DNA of 64,000 nt, from contig JALGPY010000005.1 of the NCBI GenBank assembly GCA_023055425.1, forward strand, positions 7,589,501 through 7,653,500. Direction: 5' to 3'. This stretch comes from Linanthus parryae. Lineage: Eukaryota; Streptophyta; Magnoliopsida; Ericales; Polemoniaceae. Positions 30,821-41,347 of this stretch are shown here, piece after piece. The number at the start of each line of letters is the position of its first letter. Position 1 is the first letter of the stretch. The notes beneath the pieces are model-generated. The model made no database searches. It saw nothing but the letters and a program-made list of their open reading frames with translations, and was not told where the DNA came from. Both the position numbers and the translations under genes were made by a program.

Positions 30821-30954
30821 ATATTTTGGCATGTGTCTTTACAGGAGTGTTTTTATTTGTGACTAACTACTAGATGTAGTCCACTATGAATTTTTAGAAA
30901 TATGTTTACGGTGTAGTTTGATATTATTTGAAATGTGTATTTTTAGTAATTTCG

Positions 30955-31250
30955 GAACGAAATTTCTGTAAGTGGGGTAGATTGTGAAAACCCGATTTTA
31001 CATAAAATAGTAAATTCGGATATTATGGATAAATGAAATAATTCAGTTCAAATTATTCGATATTATTGCGTACATTTGGTGTATTTTTAACATGTTATAA
31101 TTTTGTGATTGTTACATAAAACAAAAAAAAAGGATCATCTACTAGTAATTTTTGAGCTAGCAATGCAAGTACGTAAATATGCTATCTACATGGATGTTAT
31201 AGATTTGTTATTAAAAATGAGTAATTTCTTACAAGCAGCCACGGAAGAAA
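30955..31250 (+). repeat. Gypsy-type LTR start, cassette 2
   Basis: Contains GGAACGAAATTTCTGTAAGT, GGGGTAGATTG, then TGTGAAAACCCGATTTTACA (30984 on), matching the second LTR start of cassette 1 at 27645. It is truncated before the minus-strand relic. Confidence 0.55.
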
Positions 31251-31256
31251 AAAAAA

Positions 31257-32095
31257 TCAAATGAATGAACCTTTCAAAGATAGCACGATAGTTGTTGGAG
31301 CTCCCAGACTAGTTCCTCGAGTAAGTCGGGATATATTCGAGAGATTTCCATCTCGACATATCCCTCCCTCAGGTACTCTGGCAGGCCATGAATATAAAGA
31401 TATTTCCCCTGCCTCATGTCTTTGAAATAAGTGAGTCAAGCCGTCACAAACTTTAAGAGAAGGACCGGATCGCTTTTTCTTGATTGATAAGTTGAACGCT
31501 TGGTATTTTCGAATGGTGAATCACGAACAGTTTTTGAACTCCATCTCGTGTTGTCCTTGACCTTCACCGTAGCCTGGATGATCAAGGGCCCCTCTCGATA
31601 CTCGGCGTTCTGAACCAAGGTCCAAGCCTTCTCCAAGTAGTAGGCTCGGGAGGTTGCCACCCACAGCATAGGATGGTGCAACATCCTCTTCTCCATCCTC
31701 AGGTCCCCAAACGATCCGTCGATCAAGTCCACCTAGATCTCGACGTACTTGGGGAATGGTTTGCCGGACTTAATTTAGAAAACATCATGCAACACCAGCT
31801 TGAGAGCTTCCAAGTCGTTCATCGCAGGTTCCGTGGTCAATCCTGGCTGGTCAGCAAGGGCTACCACAGAAATTGTAAAACCCCAGTCGGCCTTTGATAT
31901 AGTGGAACCATCCTAACCCCAATTCTATTGGTATGGTGCAGGAAACCGGTGTTCTGTCCAAGACATCGACGCTTCAGGACCAGCTTAACCAGACCAAGCA
32001 TAATGGCTTTGAGCTGGTCAGTTGGACGGTGGCTCATGTTGGCAAAATTGCAAAATTGCTCGTATCTGATATCATAACACCGGTTACGAGGTCCA
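31257..32095 (-). pseudogene. Unidentified minus-strand coding relic, cassette 2
   Basis: Same protein text as in cassette 1, here without the hAT insertion: YDIRYEQFCNFANMSH at the upstream end (about 32070), VDLIDGSFGDLRMEKRMLHH near 31730, and SRLTRGTSLGAPTTIVL-type text downstream. Stops interrupt it. The intact target site of the cassette 1 hAT insertion is at 31999-32012. Confidence 0.35.
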
Positions 32096-32689
32096 ATCAA
32101 ATGTGACTTTAATATATCTTCAAATTATGTCCAATCTGTTTGAAAGAACCTGAAAAATAGAACATATGCTCTTTGTGTGCTTGGACTCGTCGTATCTAGT
32201 TTGCCTCAGGCCTTCTTGCTCAGAAGGATCTGCAAAAAATTTAGTTGCTTGGGCGAAGATTTAGGGTTGTTCCCTTCTTTGTTTTTTGGCAGGGTTTTGT
32301 TGGTAATATCCCTTCCCACATCGAGGTATTGTGGATGAAATGTGTGGTATATATTAAACCATGTGGATTACTACTACTACTTTCAAGTCTTAGGCATTTT
32401 TATCAGGCGGTACGGATAAATAAGTTGTTTAGAAAGTAATCCACGGGTGTTACAAATGGTAATATTTCGTCCCACATCGAGGTATTTTGGAAGAGATGTG
32501 TGGTATATAGTATACCGCGTGAATTACTACTAGCACCTTCAAGGCTTAATCATTTTTATCCCGGTTGTACGGGTAAAAAATTGTTGGGACTGTAATCCAC
32601 GGGAGTTACACAATGGATGATGATCAAGGAGTGGATGGAGTGGTATTTAGTTTGCTGAAACCTAATGGAGTGGATACATTCTCGATGAA

Positions 32690-33260
32690 TGTACAACGCA
32701 TTATCTACTACCGTTGATGCTCCGGAACCATGGAGGTGTGCTGCCCATCCGGTCCTCTGGCACCACAAACTCAGGCTCCATCTGTACGCCAAGCTTAAGG
32801 CCGGATATTTGCAATCAACGCAGGCTAAGAAAGCTTCCATAAGAACTGTTGTGGCAACAAACGACGATGTCCCTCTTCTGACCAAAACACCCAAGCCCAC
32901 TTCTTCGACTTCACGTTTTTGGAGCTAGAGCTCCTCAAACTGTACCCAGGACTACTTGCTCAACTCTACTACTACTTCTGCTACGACCGAACATACATGG
33001 GGACGTCGGTTTGGTTTCGCTGATGGTACGTAATTCTTAACTATCAAATACTGCCATCACGTGAGTGTAATTTCCGAATGAATTTTATATCTTTTGTCTT
33101 TTGTCTTTCCCATGGCTTCTAGATGGACTTTTATTGTAATATTATTCATCTACATACTGAAAATAGAATATTGTTTTCAAATTCCACATCTGGACAACGG
33201 CGCAAATTGAAGTCCTATCTGAAGATACGTTTTGTACTATTAGAAGTGTACATTGTTGCT
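32690..33260 (+). pseudogene. Unidentified coding relic, cassette 3 (internally deleted)
   Basis: Begins like cassette 2 (MYNALSTTVDAPEPWRCAAH in one frame). After GACGATGTCCCTCTTCTG it jumps directly to the ACCAAAACACCCAAGCCC segment, skipping about 217 bases present in cassette 2. The downstream exon-like part (33121 on) is longer than in cassette 2. Confidence 0.35.
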
Positions 33261-33840
33261 GTCAAATGCCAAAGACTTTGAAAAGGTATATTAACAATAT
33301 TTTGTGGAAGATGATGTCAGGTTTTTGATGTGGTACAATCACTAGAACTCGTCTCTGTAACTCTCGTGGTGATGAATTTTCCCGTCTGATGAATTTTCAT
33401 TGATATTTGAGGATGTAAAGTCGATTTTACATGTGGGTTGTGTCAGATTTCTGCTCGTTAAACTCTTACAGTGTCTGTAAGAAATAGAACACACAATGGC
33501 GTTTTTATTTTGAGTCCATACAATGGCCTAATTTGGTCCCCTAAATGTAGAGTGGATTCTGCTTGTTTATACAAGTCTCTTCTCCAATGGAATGACCGAG
33601 ATTCCCTCCGATCTAAGGGCCATGAGTAAAGGCCTGGAACTTCGCACCCTTTAATGTTAAAATATTTATAAGTGAACAGTCTAGAGCTTCTTACATACAT
33701 CTATACATTTCAAGAATTTTATAGAAGGAAAAAAAGAATGTGCTTAATGGGCTAGGGACCCAAAGTGGACTTAACTGCAAGTAGGCTAGTGTCAAACCTT
33801 GTCCATCAAGAAGTACCTCCGCAGCTGCCTCGCAACCATC
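33261..33840. other. No gene seen
   Basis: There are no long frames with recognisable homology. 33458-33700 is open on the minus strand but resembles nothing I know. A LINE-like plus-strand reading around 33470-33600 is too weak to call. Confidence 0.4.
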
Positions 33841-33841
33841 A

Positions 33842-33842
33842 A

Positions 33843-33920
<78 letters not shown>
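33842..33920. repeat. (ATT)n microsatellite
   Basis: About 26 uninterrupted ATT/TTA triplets. Frames through it translate as homopolymers and are not genes. Confidence 0.95.
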
Positions 33921-34189
33921 GCACAAATACTTCTTTAGATATTACTTATTGGGAATTTGACCGAGTCAACTTTCAGCGGCTCAACTAATCTGTGGATTTG
34001 TTAAAACTGTAATAGGGATGCACGTGACTCATTTGTAGCCTTACCTTAAGATTCAGATCCAAAGGCTTCCCAAGTGTTCTGAAAATTGGGGAGAACCTGG
34101 TTTAAAGAGCAATTCAAAATTTTACCTTTCACGTTGAAGAACACGACAATTACTACACGTACTTATAGAAGATGTAGTTATAACTTTTT

Positions 34190-34392
34190 TTAGAATTACA
34201 TCATATAGGCAGGTTCGAATCCGGAACTTCATGAAAGGGCTTCAAACGCTCTACCAGTGAGCTAGCACCCATTTGCGAAGATGTAATTATATATATATAT
34301 ATACATCATATAGCCGGGTTTGAACCCGAGACGTCATGCAAGGTTTCAAACGCTCTACCACTGAGCTAGCACCCATTTGCGAAGATGTAACT
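34190..34392 (-). repeat. Tandem pair of tRNA-like (SINE-like) units
   Basis: Two units of about 90-95 bases (34198-34288 and 34303-34392) are separated by an (AT)n tract. On the minus strand each reads TAGCTCASTGGTAGAGCG (A-box) and GGATTCGAACC or GGGTTCAAACCC (B-box) at tRNA spacing, bordered by short repeats of TACATCATATAG and GAAGATGTAA. Acceptor halves do not pair. They look tRNA-derived, perhaps remnants of a SINE or of the tRNA-like cargo seen in the MITE at 10166. Confidence 0.6.
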
Positions 34393-34601
34393 GTAATTAG
34401 TTGATAGTAGTAGTTCATATAAGTGAAAATCGTGCTGGTATAAGAAGGATGTTATAAATATAAAGTATAATGACTACTATGAACAGGCCAGGCAAATTAT
34501 GATATAATATTGTGAAACCGTGATATACTCAAATGGGACTAATTTTTTTACCCAAAAGAAAAGGGTAATATAATGAAATGGGACGTTTTTTTGTTTCTAA
34601 G

Positions 34602-37600
34602 TATGTATTTAGAGATGCATATTCGGTTCAACCGAACCGGAACCGAACCGGTAGAGCCAAAACCGGTCGGTTCACGGTTCGGTTGGACTGTATCTTGGGG
34701 GCTTTCGGTTCGGTTGAACCGGAGCCCGAAATTTGGGAATATTAAAAATTGGACCGGAAACGTGGACCGAAACCGGTTGGATTATTCAGTTCGGTTCAGG
34801 TTCCGAACCGGTTATGGGACAGTTTTTTCTTTTTCTTTTCCTTGTTTGTTTTAGGGTTGTTTGTGCGATAATAAATGTAAAAACATAAACTTAGACAAAT
34901 AATCAAAAAAATGAAATAAATTTGTAATATTAATTAAAATATAAAATGTTAGACAAAATTGCATCACTATAGTTTAAGTACATCCCAACTAGGTTGGCAC
35001 CCACTCAACTATCAATCATTTGTATTTTTTCTAAATTACATTATTTATTACGAACTTATTGAAATGAAGAAGAAGAATAGTCTTCATTTTTCAACTCGTA
35101 GCCTAGGCGTCTTGATCTAGCGGAGTGTCCTCGCCTATTCCTAATTCTTGGAAAAATTCGGTCACGGCCACGTCCAAAGGGCGTAGGTGTTGTGTGCGTT
35201 TGGAGGCATCGCTCCAATCATTTGAGCATATGAGAACCTCCAACATCTTAGAAGTTAGACACGACCTTTTCTCCAACAACACTCGTTTACCTGCACTAAA
35301 AGTTGATTCCGGACGGACAGTAGAAGCGGGAGGGGTTAGTAAATCACGTGCCATAATAGAAACAATCGGATAGTTGGTTTCATGTTGTCTACACGAATCG
35401 AGGAAATCTACTAATTCTATTTCTTTCGCGTATTATTGTAAGAAATAATTAGTGTTAATGTACAACAATAATTCCGAGACGCAATTCGCCCCGGTGGGGG
35501 TGGTTTGTCTACTCTTAAATAAAGAATCAAGTTTTGTCTTACCCTTACCCTTCGGATCACTCGATGATGCTTGAGAACCTTGATTACCAATACCAAACTT
35601 AACAACATATTTTTCATACATAACATTAAGAGTTTGTTTAACTTCTTCAAAAGATGGTGATACCACTAGTTTTATATAATCGGTACTCATGTTTTCCAAA
35701 ATTTGTTCTAGCATAAAGCATAGGGTTTCATCCTTACACCTTGGGTCCAAAATACTTGCCAAACAAAAAATCATAGGAATTTTTCAGAATATTTGAGAAA
35801 TTTTGCTTCCATATGCGCAATTGCATCTTCTAAAATTATATTATTCCTATAATCTTTAAAAACGAAACTTATAAACATTAATTGTGGAATAACGTGGTTC
35901 GTAGTAGGATAATAAACACCCGAAAGAAGATTGGTTGCGGTATAAAATAGTTCAAGAAAACCTCTTAAGGCTTCCCCAACTCTCCTATCATAAGACGGAA
36001 CGAAAATTGGACAGTCGCGTTCATTTAAAAAACATGTGATAAGTAACTCGTAACGAACAACACTATTCAACATCAAGTACGTTGAATTCCTTCTTGTCTT
36101 ACAATCGGCCCCAAATCTCCTTCTTCTCTTGTTGTTTGACTACAAAAATCCATAAATCGTTTGGTTCGACGGCGTGAAGACGCAATATAGAGAATAGCTT
36201 CACAAATAGAATTAATGTAATCAAATAGTTCTTTCAAACCATCTTGTACAATTAAATTGATAACGTGACATACACAACGCACATGTGTAATAGATTCGTG
36301 AAAGGGTGTTTGTATCAAAGTTTGCATATGGTCTATCGCACTATCACATGCCAATGCATTGTCAAAAGTCAATGATGTAATTCGTTCACTAATACCCCAC
36401 TCGTGAAAAACATCGACTATAGTTTGTCCCATGTTTAAACCGTTGTGAGGATATGGAACTTCTCGAAATGCAATAGCACGTTTTTGTAAAGTCCAACTTG
36501 GGTCAATGTAGTGTGCGGTGACACAAATATATCATTTATTATTTCGACCGGTCCACATATCGGATGTGCAAGCTACTATAAAATTAGAATTTGAAAAAGT
36601 ATGCATAATTTCCGCTTTCCTCTCAAGATAAAAAGAAATTATGTCATTCCTAGTAATATTTCTACCAATATGCTTATAACTCGGACAACACGCGGTAGTA
36701 ATCAATTGGTCCCACTCGAGGTCGTCGGCCGTATTAATTGGTTTTTCGGTAGCAGTGATATAATGAGCTAATGCTTTTCGTGCCCTAGCATCATCGTAGA
36801 TAAAAGGACGTAAGTTACCTTGTGCGTCATATCCTAGTTGGGTTTAGACCAACGGGTCATCTACGGTGGGTGTATCTAACAAAAGTCCGTGTGCATTTTG
36901 TAAATGTTTTTTCATTAATCCTAATCCACCGGTTTGATGATATACAAAATGTTTTTGCCAATGATTGCAAATGGCCTTAAATTTTAGTTTACCTTTGTCG
37001 TCTGCGCCATCGGGTATTTTTTTCATATGATCCCAAACTTTGCTTCTTTTACTACCCTTACGAGTTCTTTTATTCGCACCTTGTGTCGGATTATTTTCCT
37101 CTAATTCAAAATCATTAGTGGCACCTACGCCAATACTTCTTCAACGTCACTAAAATTCTTGTCTACGTTATGGGAGGAAGCCATTTTTTCTTAGAAAGAT
37201 TGGATAAAAAAAATTAAGTTTAGCAAATACGTAACAAATAACAAGAGCTAACACAATATAATGCACAACTAAAAATAAAACTTACAAACTCCAAGAATAA
37301 ATCTTGGAGGAGGAATGCCGAAGGTGTAGGAAATTAGGATGGAGCAGAGTGAGATTTTTTGCTTCACAATTGATGATGAACGAAAAATGCTTCACAATGT
37401 TGGAGGAGGAATGTTTCACAATTTTGGAACTTGGAAGTTTGAGAGAGTTTGAGAGTATGAAGAGTATTGAAAGTGTTTGAGTGAGAAAAAATGGTTGAAT
37501 GTGTAGAATAATTATAGAAGAGTAAGGGAGGGGAGGGAGGTGAGTGAAATTAATGAAAACAAAAAAAACCCCAACGAGCCGAATAACAGCTACTGACCCG

Positions 37601-37851
37601 CGACTGAGGGTGATGTGACTACACATAAGGTTCGTCTTTTTTGAAAAATTCAGTTGCAACCGACGGTTCCGTTCCGGTTACGGTTCCGTATTTCATGCAA
37701 CCGAACCGTACCCGATACATTCCCGGGTCCGGCTCGGCTTCGGTCCCTCGTCTTCGGTTCAGTTACCGGTTTGGAACCGGTCGGTTAAACCGGTTCGGTT
37801 TTAACCGAAACCGCCGGTTTAACCGAACCAGTATGCAGCTCTATATGTATT
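34602..37851 (-). mobile_element. Complete hAT (Ac-like) transposon, inactivated
   Basis: The element is 34610-37843 (3234 bp). Left end TAGAGATGCATATTCGGTTC; right end, reverse-complemented, TAGAGCTGCATACTGGTTCG. Exact 8-bp duplications TATGTATT lie at 34602-34609 and 37844-37851. Both subterminal zones (about 200 bases each) are saturated with GGTTCGGTT / AACCGAACC motifs, probable transposase binding sites. A decayed transposase gene lies between on the minus strand. The smaller hAT elements elsewhere in the window have the same kind of subterminal repeats and could have been mobilised by a relative. Confidence 0.9.
35103..37184 (-). pseudogene. hAT transposase (BED finger, RNase H-like core), broken
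   Basis: Likely start ATG at 37182-37184 (MASSHNVDKNF). A frameshift follows within 60 bases. Then comes the BED zinc finger region with VWDHMKKIPDGADDKG-type text, CNHW, and GLGLMKKHLQNAH (36844-37040). A stop near 36842 ends the first block. Later frames supply ITSLTFDNALACDSAI and HVRCVCHVINLIVQDG (36073-36432), the central catalytic region, then the DUF4413-like stretch IFCLASILDPRCKDET (35433-35774). The C-terminal dimerisation region LLTPPASTVRPESTFSAGKR runs 35103-35354. Domain order matches plant Ac/RICESLEEPER-type transposases. Several stops and shifts make it inactive. Confidence 0.85.
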
Positions 37852-38240
37852 CAATCCTCAGCATTTCAATACCACCCACCCGACCCATAAGGATATTTTA
37901 GAGTAACTCATTTTAGATTAATAAAATCAATCCAACAAGTGAACAAACAAAAGTAAAAAAATGTGTAACTCATTTTAGATAACTCATTTTTGTTTTACAC
38001 TTTAGGTTAATGAACACGTCAGTTACTCAGTGAAATCATAGAGGAGAGCATCCTTCTCACTCTTTTGCAACTCAACTTAAAATTACTTTTTTCTCTAGTT
38101 CTTCACATTACTTGCCAGTCTGGCTAAGAAAAATTATTCACCCTTCAGCAGCCTCTTTCTCGAAACTGAATCAATCTACGAATATCGCTTGTAAAATTTA
38201 CAGCGCTACAACGAACACAGTAGTCCGAAGAACATTTAAA

Positions 38241-41200
38241 CTAGTTGAAAATAGTTTCCTCGAGTGGCCCGGGCAAACCTTTGAGCACATCTCTAAGAGC
38301 GTAGTAATGGCTATCGCATTTGTGGTCAGAAATCAAGTTTCCTGAAAGGAGTATCCGCTGGAAATGCTGGCCTGGATGCCGCCTCCAAAGAGTAAAATAT
38401 TCCTTCACTTTACTCTCTTCGCTGTTTTGGTTCTCCACATTGCGTTTGAGATAGTAGACATTTCCAGGTACAAACAATTCCTCAGGGTCGCCATCTTTCT
38501 TCTTCACAAGAGCAATGTTTGCTTCTATTGCTGTTGAAGATGTCGGAGAGCCTACTCGTTCCTTTCCAGAAAGAAATTCTGTGAAAATGACCAGACATGT
38601 CAGATCGGAATACACGAGTATCTAAAACCTCAGAAGCAGTGAAGATATTTACCAGAAACTCTCGTCTGACCCCTGGACTTGGCGTAATCTGCTACCTTCC
38701 CAGCAACATCTTGTACTGACGAGACAACTTGTTTTGCGTTTGTTACTAGACCCACAACACTTTTCCAGTCTTCCTTTTGTAAGACATCCATCCTGAAGGG
38801 AAACATAGATGTGTAATTCAACAAAACTGCATAAGCTCCAAAACAAAACCAATTTAAATCCAAACTGGCACAACTCATTTGATTTTGGGTGTCTTTTGGT
38901 TGATTCCATAATTTTTCCCATGCCCCCTCTTAATCTGTTTAGTTTTTGTAACATGCGATCTCCTTGGATTTTCACCTAACCACAAAAAGAACACTCCAGG
39001 AAAATGTTCTGCAAACTCACTCCAGGAAAATGCTGTATGTTTTTTACATTTAATATTTTTACTTATCTACCAAATATATCTACGAATATGAGCTCCGTGC
39101 TTTTGACTCTGTTACATGAATGGGAGTTTTACATCATATATTGCAAGTACCACCGTCCTAAAACACATGTAGAAAAAATGCATTAACACTTGCCCTGTCA
39201 GATAATTAAGAGTTGTAGTCTTGTAAAAAATTTGAGAAAATGCTCATAAAGAAATATATGTAGGAGTATTCTTTGAAATTCACAAGTTACAACTATAAAG
39301 TTAACATCCTCAGTTTCTCATTCCTGCATAAAGAGGTAAGCGAGGGAATAACTAAAACCCCACCATCCCCTTCCCCAAAGTACAAGCACCATCGGTTCAT
39401 GAATCATCCCTTCAGAATATACAAACGAACACCCTCTTATAGTTAGGACTCTTGATGAATGTGTGATGTGCTGGATGCTTCTACAGATGATATGTGCTGA
39501 ACATATGCACTAGTGCTGGACATGGGTCGGATTGGGTTCGGGTCGGGCTTGATCGGACCGACTATTTTTTAGACATGATCCAATCCCGAGTTTCAGGGCT
39601 TCTTATGAAGCCCAGGCCCTAACCTTACCCAGCCCAAAGCCCGAGTTTATCCGTAAATCTCCATCAACTAACCATAAACATACAAATAAAATAGACTTCA
39701 GCGTGTATAAATACCCAAATTAACTAAAATCTATAATAATAACGTGGGATTAGTTCTTAGGGACTGTTTGGATGCAACACGCCACAATAAATCTACAATA
39801 ATATATAAATTTATTTCAGTACATTATATCTTCGGGCCGGGTCGGGGCTGTGACATGGAGCCCAAGCCCGGCCCAAAACTTAATTGGGCTACTTACTAAG
39901 GTCCAAGCTCTATTTTCTCGAAATAAACTAGACCCAAGCATTAATATTTTTGGGCTGGGTCGGGCAGGTTTTTTGGGTCATAGGACCGATGGCCAGCGCT
40001 AGATGCAGACAAGTTTCATTTGTTCGGGGTTATAAAAATGCATGGCTTTATTAGCTGCAAAATGAATGCAATACATACCAATCTGTTTGCAGAATTTCAT
40101 TCCTCAATCTTGTTAAGGATGCTACACTTAACCTTGGAATAATATCATCCTGAAAAAAAATCAAAAAACCAGATAAGCAATGGAGGGAGTTATGCATACA
40201 GCTTCCCTCTATAGACTGAAATACATGATATGCCTTTCATCTACGATCTACAGACCTGCATGACAACAGTAGATACATATTCAGAACAGCAATCAGCAAG
40301 CTCTCTCGAAACACATGGCGGAGTAGCATATCCAACAGCATCGATGATATCAGGGTCGAAACCAAGCTCCCACGGAGACATTTTACGGAGCATTATTGCC
40401 AGCAGAGAAGCTGTGGCTCCTCCAAGAGAATGGCCCACCAACCTCAACCTAAATCCCTGTAGATGTATTAGCCTAACCGGAAAATAATCCCCTGAAACAG
40501 ATGTAACATTCAAATAAACATAATAAGATCGAATTTCACCACCTTATGTTTCTCCAAACACTTCTTTATGGTTCCAAGTTCATGCCTAAGAAACCAACGT
40601 GCAGCCTCGGCAGTGCCAAAGTGGGTTGAGAACCCTTCGACGGTAACTTCTTCATCGCTTGAAGAACCAATGTCAGTAATTAGATCGTAGACAGTATGAG
40701 TTCCACGGATTCCAAGAATCACAAGCTTCTTGCGCATATCTATTCCTATATAATACCCAGGCCTCATGACACTAGAATCTTTAATAAATTTCACGACATT
40801 GCTTTCTTGGAGCATGCTGTTTCTTGCAAGACCAGCAGCACTGTCTCTATACGCTCCTTTTGCTAATTCTGTGTGGTAGATAAGATCATGGACCTACAAG
40901 ACAAACAGAAAACTAACTTTTGAGCCCCAAAATACATTTCACTTTTGTTAAATAATGGGTTTAGTTCTTACTATCGAGTCAGAGAATATCTGGACACCCT
41001 TAACATCTTCAAATGGTTTAGTTGACGCTTGTTGAAGGTAAATTAGATATAACCCAATGGTAAGCTCACTAAGGCTCCAATCCTGGAGTCCAAGCTTACT
41101 CCACTGTATGCTTCCAACAATGTCCAATGGTGATCTAGTTTTGGATGTAGATTTGCTGCCAAATCCATTTCCTGTCAAAATGTAGAATAAAACATCCATA

Positions 41201-41311
41201 AAATAAATAACAGCCACGTTGGTATGCAATTTGAAGCCTATTTCGCACCAGAATTTAGTTATGCTCTTTAGAACTTCAGCAGAGAAACCATGTTCAGATT
41301 GTCTAAATCAT

Positions 41312-41347
<36 letters not shown>

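Larger units (their letters stand above)
25885..33200. repeat. Tandem cassettes (about 2.5 copies) of LTR-like repeats and unidentified coding relics
   Basis: Three cassettes start at the same CGTGGCGTTGTTCCCTTCTT-type sequence (26071, 29578; shortened at 32265). Each continues with two ~150-bp LTR-like repeats and a plus-strand coding-like block. The first two also have a gypsy-LTR-like stretch and a minus-strand coding-like block. Spacing is 3.5 kb for the first (2.9 kb without a later hAT insertion) and 2.7 kb for the second. The third is shortened internally, missing the equivalent of about 30201-30417, and ends near 33200. This is a segmental tandem array, not a simple satellite. Confidence 0.75.

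Noticed and set aside
33691..33924. Open frame with a poly-Asn tract
   Set aside because: Produced by the (ATT)n repeat; not a gene.
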